NCBI GenBank assembly: GCA_963580455.1
Contig: OY756969.1
Span: 10,431,501-10,495,500 of the forward strand
DNA from: Euonymus europaeus
Taxonomy: Eukaryota > Streptophyta > Magnoliopsida > Celastrales > Celastraceae
Reading direction: 5' to 3'
DNA length: 64,000 nt
Shown here: positions 1 to 13,300 of the stretch, in pieces
How the letters are laid out: every line of letters starts with the position of its first letter
Numbering within the stretch: the first letter of the stretch is position 1
The notes under the pieces: generated by a model
What the model was told of the DNA's origin: nothing
The model's database searches: none
What the model saw: only the letters and a program-made list of their open reading frames with translations
Made by a program: the position numbers and the translations under genes

Positions 1-29
1 GTTGCTCGTCGTACACTTTTTATTGATCT

Positions 30-87
30 TTTATGTCAAATTTTGTGAGTATAGATCTTCTATGTCAAATTTTGTGAGTATAGGCTT
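30..87 (+). repeat. 29-bp internal duplication inside one monomer
   Basis: The stretch TATGTCAAATTTTGTGAGTA occurs twice, 29 bp apart, inside the first monomer of the window, lengthening it to 189 bp (1 to 189) before the normal 160-bp spacing resumes at 190. Both copies share the unusual GTGAG variant, so this is a local slippage-type duplication. Confidence 0.85.
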
Positions 88-349
88 CCTAGATTATTTC
101 GATCCCAAAACCCCAACTTTCTATGACAAATAGACAAAATCGTTAAAAGCTCCTCCATAGAGAGAGTTGAGATACTTTGGACCATCAAAGTTGCTCGGCG
201 TACACTTTTTATTGTTCTTCTATGTCAAACTTTATGAGTATAGGATTCCTAGATTATTTTGATGCCAAAGCACTAACTTTCTATGACAAATAGACGAAAT
301 CATTAAAACTTGCTCCATAGAGAGAGTTGAGCAACTTCGGACAATCAAA

Positions 350-567
350 TTTGCTCAGCGTACACTTTTTATTGTTCTCTTATGTCAAATTTTACGAGTA
401 CGAGCTCCACAGAATATTTCGATGCCAAAACCCCATTTTTGTATCACAAATGGATAAAACCGTTAAAGACTCTTCGATGCCAAAACCCCATTTTCGTAGA
501 TTGTTTTGTTGTCAAAACAATTAAAAACACGTCAAACGGGAGAGTTGAGAAACTTCGGACTGTCAAA
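350..567 (+). repeat. Hybrid 218-bp satellite unit
   Basis: Two monomer starts lie 218 bp apart, where a P plus Q pair would take 320 bp. The unit begins as type P (CTCCACAG, TTTGTATCACAAATGG, AAGACTCTT), jumps back to CGATGCCAAAACCCCATTTT, then continues as type Q (CGTAGATTGTTTTGTTGTCAA) and jumps again to AACAATTAAAAACAC. About 102 bp is missing in total. This is consistent with unequal exchange or deletion between related monomers. Confidence 0.75.
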
Positions 568-1047
568 GTTGCTCGGTGTACACCTTTTATTGTTCTTCTG
601 TGTCACACTTTACGAGTATAGGCTTCCTTGATTAGTTTGATGCAAAAACACCAGCTTTCTATGACAAATGGACGAAATCATTAAAAGCTCCTCCATAGAG
701 AGAGTTGGGCAACTTCGGACCATCAAAGTTGCTCAGGGTTTACCTTTTATTGTTCTTCTACGTCAAATTTTATGAGTATAGGATTCCTAGGTTATTTCCA
801 TGGCAAAACCCCAACTTTCTATGACAAATGGACAAAATCATTAAAAGCTCCTCCATAGAAAGGGTTGAGCAACTTCAGACCATGAAAGTTGCTCGGCGTA
901 CACTTTTTATTGATCTTCTATGTCAAATTTTATGAGTATAGGCTTCCTAGATTATTTCGATCCCAAAACCCTAACTTTCTATGTCAAATGGAAAAAATCA
1001 TTAAAAGCTCATCCATAGAGAGAGTTGAGCAACTTCGGACAATCAAA

Positions 1048-1136
1048 GTTGCTCGGCGTACACTTTTTATTGTTCTTATATGTCAAATATTATGAGTATA
1101 AGCTTTAATGATTATTTTAATGACAAACTTCGGACC
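1048..1136 (+). repeat. Truncated satellite monomer (about 89 bp)
   Basis: After AATGATTATTTTAATGAC the sequence jumps to AAACTTCGGACCATAAAAG and on to GTGTACAC, so about 71 bp of the 160-bp unit, including the CTATGACAAATGG block, is missing. The phase on either side is normal. Confidence 0.75.
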
Positions 1137-1859
1137 ATAAAAGTGTGTACACTTTTTATTGTTCTCTTATGTCAAATTTTATGAGTATAAACTCCATAGA
1201 TTAATTTGCTACCAAGACACCAACTTTCTATGACAAACGGACAAAACCGTTAAAAGCTCCTCCACAGAGAGAGTTAAGCAACTTCGGACCATCAGAGTTC
1301 CTCAAAATACACTTTTTACTATTCCTCTATTTTACGAGTATAAGTTTCGTAGATAACAAATTTCATTCTAAATTGGGCAAAACTATTAAAAACACCTCGA
1401 ACGGGAGAGTTGGGAAATTTCGGACCGTCAAACTTCCTCGGTGTACACCTTTTATTGTTCTTCTATCTCACATTTTACGAGTATAAGCTTCCAAAACCAT
1501 TTCGATGCCAAAACACCAACTTTCTATGACAAATGGACAAAACCGTTAAAAGCTCATCCATAGAGAGAATTGAGCAACTTCGGACCATCAAAGTTGCTCG
1601 GGGTACACTTTATATTTTTCTTTTATGTCAAATTATATGAGTATAAGCTTCCAAGACTATTTCGATGCCAAAACACCACCTTTCTATGAAAAATGGACAA
1701 AAAACGTGAAAAGCTATTCCATATAGAGAGTTGAGCAACTTTAGACCATCGAAGTTGCTTGGTGTACACTTTTTATTTTTCTTATATGTCAAATTTTATG
1801 AGTATAGGCTTCCAAGATTATTTCGATGCCAAAACCCCAACTTTCTATGACAAATGGAC

Positions 1860-3758
1860 AAAATCGTTAAAAGCTCCTACATAGAGAGAGTTGAGCAACT
1901 TCGGAACATCAAAGTTGCTCGTCGTACACTTTTTATTGTTCTTGTATGTCACATTTTATGAGTATAGGCTTCCTAGATTATTTCGATGCCAAAACCCCGA
2001 CTTTCCATGACAAACGGAAAAAATCGTTAAAAGCTCCTCCATAGGGAGAGTTGAGAAACTTCGGACCATCAAAGTTGCTCGGCGTACACTTTTTATGGTT
2101 CTTCTATGTCAAATTTTTTGAGTACAGGCTTCCTAGATTATTTCGATGCCAAAGCACTAACTTTCTATGACATATAGGCAAAATCGTTAAAAGCAGATCC
2201 ATAGAGAGATTTGAGCAATTCCGAACCATCAAACTTGCTCGGTGTACACTTCTTATTGTTCTCTTATGTCTAATTTTACGAGTACGAGCTCCATAGATTA
2301 TTTCGATGTCAAAACCGCAACTTTGTATCACAAATGGATAAAACCATTAAAGACTCTTCCACAGATAGAATTGAGTTATTCTGAATCATCAACATTGACA
2401 GGTTTGAACTTTTTATTGTATTTTTATGTCCAAATTTACCAGTATTCGCTTCGTAGATTGTTTTGTTGTCAAGAGAAGCAATTTCGTTCTAAATTAGGCA
2501 AAACTATTAAAAACACCTCAAACGGGAGAGTTGAGCAATTTCGGACCATCAAAGTCGCTCGGTATACACCTTTTATTGTCTTTCTGTGTCACATTTTATG
2601 AGTATTGGCTTCCAAGACTATTTCGATGCCAAAACACCAACTTTCTATGACAAATTGACAAACCGTTAAAAGCTCCTCCATAGAGAGAGTTGAGCAGCTT
2701 TGGACCATCAAAGTTGCTCTGCGTACACTTTTTATTGATCTTCTATGTCAAATTTTATGAGTATAGGCTTCCTAGATTATTTCGATCCCAAAACCCTAAC
2801 TTTCTATGTCAAATGGAAAAAATCATTAAAAGCTCATCCATAGAGAGAGTTGAGCAACTTCGGACAATCAAAGTTGCTCGGCGTACACTTTTATTGTTCT
2901 TATATGTCAAATATTATGAGTATAAGCTTTAATGATTATTTCGATGCCAAAACACCAACTTTCTATGACAAACGAACAAAATCGTTAAAAGCTCCTCCAT
3001 AGAGAGAGTTGAGCAACTTCGGACCATCAAAGTTGCTCGTCGTACACTTTTTATTGTTCTTCTATGTCATATTTTATGAGTATAGGCTTCCTAGATTATT
3101 TCGATGCCAAAACCCCGACTTTCCATGACAAACGGAAAAAATCGTTAAAAGCTCCTCCATAGGGAGAGTTGAGCAACTTCGGACCATCAAAGTTGCTCGG
3201 TGTACACTTTTTATGGTTCTTCTATGTCAAATTTTTTGAGTACAGGCTTCCTAGATTATTTCGATGCCAAAGCACTAACTTTCTATGACATATAGGCAAA
3301 ATCGTTAAAAGCATATCCATAGAGAGATTTGAGCAATTCCGAACCATCAAACTTGCTCGGTGTACACTTCTTATTGTTCTCTTATGTCTAATTTTACGAG
3401 TACGAGCTCCATAGATTATTTCGATGTCAAAACCGCAACTTTGTATCACAAATGGATAAAACCATTAAAGACTCTTCCACAGATAGAATTGATTTATTCT
3501 GAATCATCAACATTGACAGGTATGAACTTTTTATTGTGTTTTTATGTCCAAATTTACCAGTATTCGCTTCGTAGATTGTTTTGTTGTCAAGAGAAGCAAT
3601 TTCGTTCTAAATTAGGCAAAACTATTAAAAACACCTCAAACGGGAGAGTTGAGCAATTTCGGACCATCAAAGTCGCTCGATATACACCTTTTATTGTCTT
3701 TCTGTGTCACATTTTATGAGTATTGGCTTCCAAGACTATTTCGATGCCAAAACACCAA
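1860..3758 (+). repeat. Higher-order repeat, offset 1118 bp (7 monomers), two copies
   Basis: About 1860-2640 matches about 2978-3758 at a constant offset of 1118 bp, close to 7 x 160. Shared rare variants prove the relation: AAACGGAAAAAATCG, CATAGGGAGAG, TTTTTATGGTTCTTC, ATATAGGCAAAATCG and CAAGAGAAGCAATTTCG. Near 2640 the first copy diverges and instead matches sequence near 3920, meaning a difference of about one further monomer. Related units recur in the 1440-bp block downstream. Confidence 0.8.
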
Positions 3759-4948
3759 CTTTGTACGACAAATGGACAAAATCGTTTAAAGCTCTTCCAT
3801 AGAGAGAGTTGAGCAACTTTGGACCATCAAAGTTGCTCGGGATACACTTTTATTGTTCTTCTATGTCAAATTTTATTAGTATAGGCTTCCTTGATTATTT
3901 CGACGCCAAAACACCAACTTTCTATGACAAATTGACAAACCGTTAAAAGCTCCTCCATAGAGAGAGTTGAGCAGCTTTGGACCATCAAAGTTGCTCAGGG
4001 TATACTTTTTATTGTTCTTCTATGTCAAATTTTATGAGTATAGGCTTCCTAGATTATTTCCATTCCAAAACACCAACTTTCTACGACAAATGGACAAAAT
4101 CGTTAAAAGCTCCCCCATAGAGAGAGTTGAGCAACTTCGGACCATGAAAGTTACTCGGTGTATACCTTTTATTGTTCTTCTATGTCAAATTTTATGAGTA
4201 TAGGATTCCTAGATTATTTTGATGCCAAAACTCCAACTTTCTATGACAAACGAACAAAATCGTTAAAAGCTCCTCCATAGAGAGAGTTGACAACTTCAGA
4301 CCATCAAAGTTGCTCTGTGTACACTTTTTATTGTTCTTCTATGTCAAATTTTATGAGTATAAGCTTCCATGATTATTTCGATTCCAAAACACCAACTTTC
4401 TATGACAAATTGACAAAACCGTTAAAAGCTCCTCCACAGAGAGAGTTCAGCAACTTCGGACCATCAAAGTTACTCAGCGTACACATTTTATTATTCTTCT
4501 ATGTCAATTTTTACGAGTATAAGTTTCATAGATTGTTTTGTTATCAAGATAACAAATTTCATTCTAAATTGGGCGAAACTATTAATAACACCTCCAACGG
4601 GAGAGTTGACTAATTTCGGACCGTCAAAGTTGTTCGATGTACACTTTTTATTGTTCGTCTATATCACATTTTACGAGTATAAGCTTCGAAGACTATTTCG
4701 GTGCCAAAACACCAACTTTCTATGAAAAATGGACAAAACCATTAAAAGCTCCTCCATAGAGAGAGTTGAGCAACTATGAAACATCAAAGTTGCTCGGGGT
4801 ACACTTTTTATTGTTCTTCTATGTCAAATTTTATGAGTATAGGCTTCCTAGATTATTTCGATGCCATAGCACTAACTTTCTATGACAAATAGACAAAATT
4901 GATAAAAGCTGCTCTATAGAGAGAGTTGAGCAATTCAAAACCATCAAA

Positions 4949-5033
4949 TTTGCTCAGCATAAACTTTTTATTATTCTATTATATCAAATTTTACGAGTAC
5001 GAGCACCAAATTGAGTTATTCTGAATCATCAAA
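4949..5033 (+). repeat. Truncated P-type monomer (about 85 bp)
   Basis: The text passes from TTTTACGAGTACGAGCACC directly to AAATTGAGTTATTCTGAATC, skipping about 75 bp including the GTATCACAAATGG block. It is followed by a Q-type unit that begins with a long T run (around 5050-5061). Confidence 0.72.
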
Positions 5034-6141
5034 GTTGTTAGGTACGCACTTTTTTTTTTTTTATGTCCAAATTTAACAGTATTCGCTTTGTAGATTGTTT
5101 TGTTGTCAAGAGAAGCAATTTCCTTCTAAATTGGGGAAAAACAATAAAAACACCTCAAACGGGAGAATTAAGCAATTTCGGACCGTCAAAGTTGCTCGGT
5201 GTACACCTTTTAATATTTTTTTGTGTCTCATTTTACGAGTATTAGCTTCCAAGATTATTTCGATGCCAAAACACCAACTTTCTATGACAAATGGACAAAA
5301 CCATTAAAAGCTTATCTATAGAGAGAGTTGAGCAACTTAGGACCATCAAAGTTGCTCGGCGTACACCTTTTATTGTTCTTCTATGTCAAATTTTATGAGT
5401 ATAAGCTTCCTAGATTATTTCGATGTCAAAACCCCAACTTTCTACGACAAATAGACAAAATCGTTAACAGCTCCTCCATAGAGAGAGTTGAGCAACTTCG
5501 GACCATCAAAGTTGCTCAGGGTACACTTCTTATTGTTCTTCAATGTCAAATTTTATAAGTATAGGCTTCCTAGAATATTTCGATGCCAAAACCAAACTTT
5601 CTATGAGAAACGGACAAAATCGTTAAAAGCTCCGTCATAGAGAGAGTTGAGAAACTTTGGACCATAAACGTTGCTCAATGTACACATTTTATGGTTCTTT
5701 TACGTCAACTTTTACGAGTATAAGCTTCCATGATTATTTCGTTGTTAAGACACCAACTTTCTAGGACAAATTGACAAAAACGTTAAGAGGTCCTCCACAG
5801 AGAGATTTGAGCAACTTCGGACCCTCAAAGTTACTCAACGTACACTTTTTTACTATTCTTCTATGTCAAATTTTACGAGTATAAGTTTCGTAGATTTTTT
5901 GTTGTCAAGATAAAAAAATTTCATTCTAAATTGGGCAAAACGATTAAAAACACCTCGAACGGGAAATTTCGGACAGTCAAAGTTCCTCGGTGTACACCTT
6001 TTATTGTTCTTCTATGTCACATTTTACGAGTATAAGCTTCCAAGACTATTTCGATGCCAAAACACCAACTTTCTATGAAAAATGGACAAAACCGTTAAAA
6101 GCTCATCCATAGAGAGAATTGAGCAACTTCGGACCATCAAA

Positions 6142-9100
6142 GTTGCTCGGAGTACAATTTTTGTTTTTCTTTTATGTCAAATTATACGAGTATAAGCTTC
6201 CAAGACTATTTCGATGCCAAAACACCACCTTTCTATGAAAAATGGACAAAAACTGTGAAAAGCTATTCCATAGAGAGAGTTGAGCAACTTCAGACCATCG
6301 AAGTTCCTCGGTGTACACTTTTTATTGTTCTTATATGTCAAATTTTATGAGTATAGGCTTCCTAGATTATTTCGATGTCAAAACCCCAACTTCCAATGAC
6401 AAATGAACAAAATCGTTAAAAGCTCCTACATAGAGAGAGTTGAGCAACTTCGGACCATCAAAGTTGCTTTTCGTACACTTTTTATTGTTCTTCTATGTCA
6501 AATTTTATGAGTATAGGCTTCCTAGATTTTTTCGATGCCAAAACCCCGACTTTCCATGACAAACGGACAAAATCGTTAAAAGCACCTGCATAGGCAGAGT
6601 TGAGCAACTTCGGACCATCAAAGTTGCTTGGCGTACGCTTTTTATTGTTCTTCTGTGTCAAATTTTATGAGTACAGGCTTCCTAGATTATTTCGATGCCA
6701 AAGCACTAACTTTCTATGACAAATAGGCAAAATCGCTAAAAGCAGATCCATAGAGAGATTTGAGCAATTTCGAACCATCAAACTTGCTCGGTGTACACTT
6801 CTTATTGTTCTCTTATGTTTAATTTTACGAGTACGAGCTCCATAGATTATTTTGATGTCCAAACCGCAACTTTGTATCACAAATGGATAAAACCATTAAA
6901 GACTCTTCACAGATAGAATTGAGTTATTCTGAATCATCAACATTGACAGGTATGAACTTTTTATTGTGTTTTTATGTCCAAATTTACCAGTATTCGCTTC
7001 GTAGATTGTTTTGTTGTCAAGAGAAGCAATTTCATTCTAAATTAGGCAAAACTATTAAAAACACTTCAAACGGGAGAGTTGAGCAATTTTGGACCATCAA
7101 AGTTGCTCGGTATACACCTTTTATTGTTTTTCTGTGTCACATTTTACGAGTATTAGCTTCCAAGACGATTTCGATGCCAAAACACCAACTTTCTATGAAA
7201 AATGAACAAAACCGTTAAAACATCCTCCATAGAGAGAGTTGAGCAACTTCGGACCATCAAAGTTGCTCGAAATACACTTTTTATTGTTCTTCAATGTCAA
7301 ATTTTATTAGTATAGGCTTCCTTGATTATTTCGATGCCAAAACCTAAACTTTCTATGACAAATGGACAAAATCGTTAAAAGCTCCTCCATAGAGACATTT
7401 GAGCAACTTCAGACCATCTAGGTTGCTCGGTGTACACTTTTTATTGTTCTTCTTTGTCAAATTTTACGATTATAAGCTTCCAAGACTATTTCGATGCCAA
7501 AACACCAACTTTCTATGAAAAATGGACAAAACCTTTAAAAGCTCATCCATAGAGAGAATTGAGCAACTTCGGACCATTAAAGTTGCTCGGGGTACACTTT
7601 TTGTTTTTCTTTTATGTCAAATTATACGAGTATAAGCTTCCAAGACTATTTCGATGCCAAAACACCACCTTTCTATGAAAAATGGACAAAAACTGTGAAA
7701 AGCTATTCCATAGAGAGAGTTGAGCAACTTCAGACCATCGAAGTTCCTCGGTGTACACTTCTTATTGTTCTTCTATGTCAAATTTTATGAGTATAGGCTT
7801 CCTAGATTATTTCGATGTCAAAACCCCAACTTCCAATGACAAATGAACAAAATCGTTAAAAGCTCCTACATAGAGAGAGTTGAGCAACTTCGGACCATCA
7901 AAGTTGCTTTTCGTACACTTTTTATTGTTCTTCTATGTCAAATTTTATGAGTATAGGCTTCCTAGATTTTTTCGATGCCAAAACCCCGACTTTCCATGAC
8001 AAACGGACAAAATCGTTAAAAGCACCTGCATAGGCAGAGTTGAGCAACTTCGGACCATCAAAGTTGCTTGGCGTACGCTTTTTATTGTTCTTCTGTGTCA
8101 AATTTTATGAGTACAGGCTTCCTAGATTATTTCGATGCCAAAGCACTAACTTTCTATGACAAATAGGCAAAATCGCTAAAAGCAGATCCATAGAGAGATT
8201 TGAGCAATTTCGAACCATCAAACTTGCTCGGTGTACACTTCTTATTGTTCTCTTATGTTTAATTTTACGAGTACGAGCTCCATAGATTATTTTGATGTCC
8301 AAACTGCAACTTTGTATCACAAATGGATAAAACCATTAAAGACTCTTCACAGATAGAATTGAGTTATTCTGAATCATCAACATTGACAGGTATGAACTTT
8401 TTATTGTGTTTTTATGTCCAAATTTACCAGTATTCGCTTCGTAGATTGTTTTGTTGTCAAGAGAAGCAATTTCATTCTAAATTAGGCAAAACTATTAAAA
8501 ACACTTCAAACGGGAGAGTTGAGCAATTTTGGACCATCAAAGTTGCTCGGTATACACCTTTTATTGTTTTTCTGTGTCACATTTTACGAGTATTAGCTTC
8601 CAAGACGATTTCGATGCCAAAACACCAACTTTCTATGAAAAATGAACAAAACCGTTAAAACATCCTCCATAGAGAGAGTTGAGCAACTTCGGACCATCAA
8701 AGTTGCTCGAAATACACTTTTTATTGTTCTTCAATGTCAAATTTTATTAGTATAGGCTTCCTTGATTATTTCGATGCCAAAACCTAAACTTTCTATGACA
8801 AATGGACAAAATCGTTAAAAGCTCCTCCATAGAGACATTTGAGCAACTTCAGACCATCTAGGTTGCTCGGTGTACACTTTTTATTGTTCTTCTTTGTCAA
8901 ATTTTACGATTATAAGCTTCCAAGACTATTTCGATGCCAAAACACCAACTTTCTATGAAAAATGGACAAAACCTTTAAAAGCTCATCCATAGAGAGAATT
9001 GAGCAACTTCGGACCATTAAAGTTGCTCGGGGTACACTTTTTGTTTTTCTTTTATGTCAAATTATACGAGTATAAGCTTCCAAGACTATTTCGATGCCAA

Positions 9101-10370
9101 AACACCACCTTTCTATGAAAAATGGACAAAAACTGTGAAAAGCTATTCCATAGAGAGAGTTGAGCAACTTCAGACCATCGAAGTTGCTCGGTGTACACTT
9201 CTTATTGTTCTTATATGTCAAATTTTATGAGTATAGGCTTCCTAGATTATTTCGATGTCAAAACCCCAACTTCCAATGACAAATGGACAAAATCGTTAAA
9301 AGCTCCTACATAGAGAGAGCTGAGCAACTTCGGACCGTCAAAGTTGCTTGTCGTACACTTTTTATTGTTCTTCTATGTCAAATTTTATGAGTATAGGCTT
9401 CCTAGATTTTTTCGATGCCAAAACCCCGACTTTCCAAGACAAACGGACAAAATCGTTAAAAGCTCCTGCATAGGAAGAGTTGAGCAACTTCGGACCATCA
9501 AAGTTGCTCAGCGTACGCTTTTTATTGTTCTTCTGTGTCAAATTTTATGAGTGCAGGCTTCCTAGATTATTTCGATGCCAAAGCACTAACTTTCTATGAC
9601 AAATAGGCAAAATCGTTAAAAGCAGATCCATAGAGAGATTTGAGCAATTTCGAACCATCAAACTTGCTCGGTGTACACTTCTTATTGTTCTCTTAAGTTT
9701 AATTTTATGAGTACGAGCTCCATAGATTATTTTGATGTCCAAACCGCAACTTTGTATCACAAATGGATAAAACCTTTAAAGACTCTTCCACAGATAGAAT
9801 TGAGTTATTCTGAATCATCAACATTGACAGGTATGAACTTTTTATTGTGTTTTTATGTCCAAATTTACCAGTATTCGCTTCGTAGATTGTTTTGTTGTCA
9901 AGAGAAGCAATTTCGTTCTAAATTAGGCAAAACTATTAAAAACACCTCAAACGGGAGAGTTGAGCAATTTTGGACCATCAAAGTTGCTCGGTATACACCT
10001 TTTATTGTTTTTCTGTGTCACATTTTACGAGTATTAGCTTCCAAGACTATTTCGATGCCAAAACACCAACTTTCTATGAAAAATGAACAAAACCGTTAAA
10101 ACATCCTCCATAGAGAGAGTTGAGCAACTTCGGACCATCAAAGTTGCTCGAAATACACTTTTTATTGTTCTTCAATGTCAAATTTTATTAGTATAGGCTT
10201 CCTTATTTATTTCGATGCCAAAACCTAAACTTTCTATGACAAATGGACAAAATCATTAAAAGCTCCTCCATAGAGACATTTGAGCAACTTCAGACCATCT
10301 AGGTTGCTCGGTGTACACTTTTTATTGTTCTTCTTTGTCAAATTTTACGATTATAAGCTTCCAAGATTAT
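6142..10370 (+). repeat. Higher-order repeat, 1440 bp (9 monomers), three copies
   Basis: Copies start near 6142, 7582 and 9022. The offset is exactly 1440 bp (9 x 160) between the first two copies, and the third copy runs until divergence near 10370. Copies one and two look almost identical over about 1.3 kb: for instance CCAAACCGCAAC at 6858 against CCAAACTGCAAC at 8298 is one of few differences I found. Copy three has an extra C in CTCTTCCACAG and more substitutions. High similarity indicates recent tandem amplification of a nine-monomer block. Confidence 0.88.
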
Positions 10371-13300
10371 TTCGACGCCAAAACACCAACTTTCTATGAC
10401 AAATTGACAAAACCGTTAAAAGCTCCTCCATAGAGAGAGTTGAGCTACTTTTGACCATCAAAGTTGCTCGGGGTAGACTTTTTATTGTTCTTCTATGTCG
10501 AATTTTATGAGTATAGGCTTCCTAGATTATTTCCATTCCAAAACACAAACTTTCTACGACAAATGGATAAAATCGTTAAAAGCTCCTCCATAGAGAGAGT
10601 TGAGCAACTTCGGACCATGAAAGTTACTCGGTTTACACTTTTTATTGTTCTTCTATGTCAAATTTTATGAGTATAGGCTTCCTAGATTATTTTGATGCCA
10701 AAACTCCAACTTTCTATAACAAACGGACAAAATCGTTAAAAGCACCTCCATAGAGAGAGTTGAGCAACTTCAGACCATCAAAGTTTCTCTGTGTACACTT
10801 TTTATTGTTCTTCTATGTCAAATTTTACGAGTATAACTTCCATGATTATTTCGATGCCAAAACACCAACTTTCTATGAAAAATTAACAAAACCATTAAAA
10901 GCTCCTCCATAGAGAGAGTTCAGCAGCTTCGGACCATCAAAGTTACTCAGCGTACACTTTTTACTATTCTTCTATGTCAAATTTTACGAGTATAAGTTTC
11001 ATAGATTGTTTTGTTATCAAGATAAAAAATTTCATTCTAAATTGGGTGAAACTATTTAAAACACCTCCAACGGGAGAGTTGAGCAATTTCGGACCGTCAA
11101 AGTTGCTCGATGTACACTTTTTATTGTTCTTCTATGTCAAATTTTACGATTATAAGTTTCCATGATTATTTTGACGCCAAAACACCTACTTCTATGACAA
11201 ATTGACAAAACCGTTAAAAGCTCCTCCATAGAGAGAGTTGAGCAACTTCGGACCATCAAAGTTGCACGGGGTACACTTTCTATTATTCTTCTATGTCAAA
11301 TTTTATGAGTATAAGCTTCCTAGATTATTTCCATGCCAAAACTCCAACTTTGTACGACAAATGGACAATATCGTTTAAAACTCTTCCATAGAGAGAGTTG
11401 AGCAACTTCTCACCATGAAAGTTACTCGGTGTACACTTTTTATTGTTCTTCTATGTCAAATTTTTTTAGTATAGGCTTCCTAAATTATTTCGATGCCAAA
11501 ACCCCAACTTTCTATGACAAATGGACAAAATCGTTAAAAGCTCATCCATAGAGATAGTTGAGCAACTTCAGACTATCAAAGTTGCTCGGTGTACACTTTT
11601 TATTGTTTTTTTATGTCAAATTTTACGAGTATAAGCTTCCATGATTATTTCGATGCCAAAACACCAATTTTCTATGACAAATTGACAAAACCATTAAAAG
11701 CTCCTCCATAGAGAGTGTTAAGCAACTTCGGACCATCAAAGTTACTCAGCGTACATTTTTTACTATTCTTTTATGTCAACTTTTACGAGTATAAGTTTCG
11801 TAGATTGTTTTGTTGTCAAGATAACAAAATGAATTCTAAATTGGGCAAAACTATAAAAAAAACACCTCCAACGGGAGAGTTGAACAATTTCGGAGCGTCA
11901 AAGTTGCTCGGTGTACACCTTTTATTGTTCTTCTACGTGATATTTTACGAGTATAAGCTTCCAAGACAATTTCGATGCCAAAACACCAACTTTCTATGAC
12001 AAATGGACAAAACCATTAAAAGCTCCTCCATAGAGAGAGTTGAGCAACTTCGGATCATCAAGGTTGCTCGGGGTACACTTTTTATTGTTCTTCTATGACA
12101 AATTTTATGAGTATAGGCTTCCTAGATTATTTCGATGCCATAGCACGAATGTTCTATGACAAATGGAAAAAATCAATAAAAGCTGCTCCATAGAGAGAGT
12201 TGAGCAATTCGGAACCATCAAATTTGCTCGGCATACACTTTTTATTGTTCTCTTATGTCAAATTTTAGAAGTACGAGATCCATAGATTATTTTGATGCCA
12301 AAACCCCAATTTTGTATCACAAATGGATAAAACCGTTAAAAACTCTTCCGTGGATACAATAGAGTAATTCTGAATCATCAGCGTTGACAGTTATGCACTT
12401 TTTATTCTTTTTTTATGTCCAATTTTACCAGTATTTGCTTCGTAGATTGTTTTGTTGTCAAGAGAACCAATTTTGTTCTAAATTGGGCAAAACTATTAAA
12501 AACACGTAAAACGGAAGAGTTGAACAATTTCGGACATTCAAAGTTTCTCGGTGTAGACCTTTTATTGTTCTTCTGTGTCACATTTTACAAGTATAAGCGT
12601 CAAAGACTATTTCGATAACAAAACACCAACTTTCTATGACAAATAGACAAAACCGTTAAAAGCTCCTCCATAGAGAGAGTTGACCAACTTCGGACCATCA
12701 AAGATGCTGCGGGTACGCTTTTTATTGTTCTTCTATATCAAATTTTATGAGTATAGGCTTCGTTGATTATTTCGATGTCAAAATCCCAACTTTCTATGAC
12801 AAATGAACAAAATCGTTAAAAGCTCCTCCATAGAGAGAGTTGAGCAATTTAGGACCATTAAAGTTGCTCAGTGTATACTTTTTATTGTTCTTCTATGTCA
12901 AATTTTACGATTATAAGCTTCCATGATTATTTCGACGCCGAAACACCAACTTTCTATGACAAATTTACAAAACCATTAAAAGCTCCTCCATAGAGAGAGT
13001 TGAGCAACTTCGCATCATCATAGTTGCTCGGGGTACACCTTTTATTGTTCTTCTATGTCAAATTTTATGAGTATAGGCTTCCTAGATTATTTCGATGCCA
13101 AAACCCCAACTTTCTATGACAAATGGACAAAATCGTTAAAAGCTCCTCCACAGAGAGAGTGGAGTAACTTCAGACCATCAAATTTGCTCGGTGTACACTT
13201 TTTATTGTTCTTCTATGTCAAATTTTACGAGTATAAGCTTCCATAATTATTTCGATGCCAAAACACCAACTTTCTATGACAAATTGACAAAACCGTTAAA

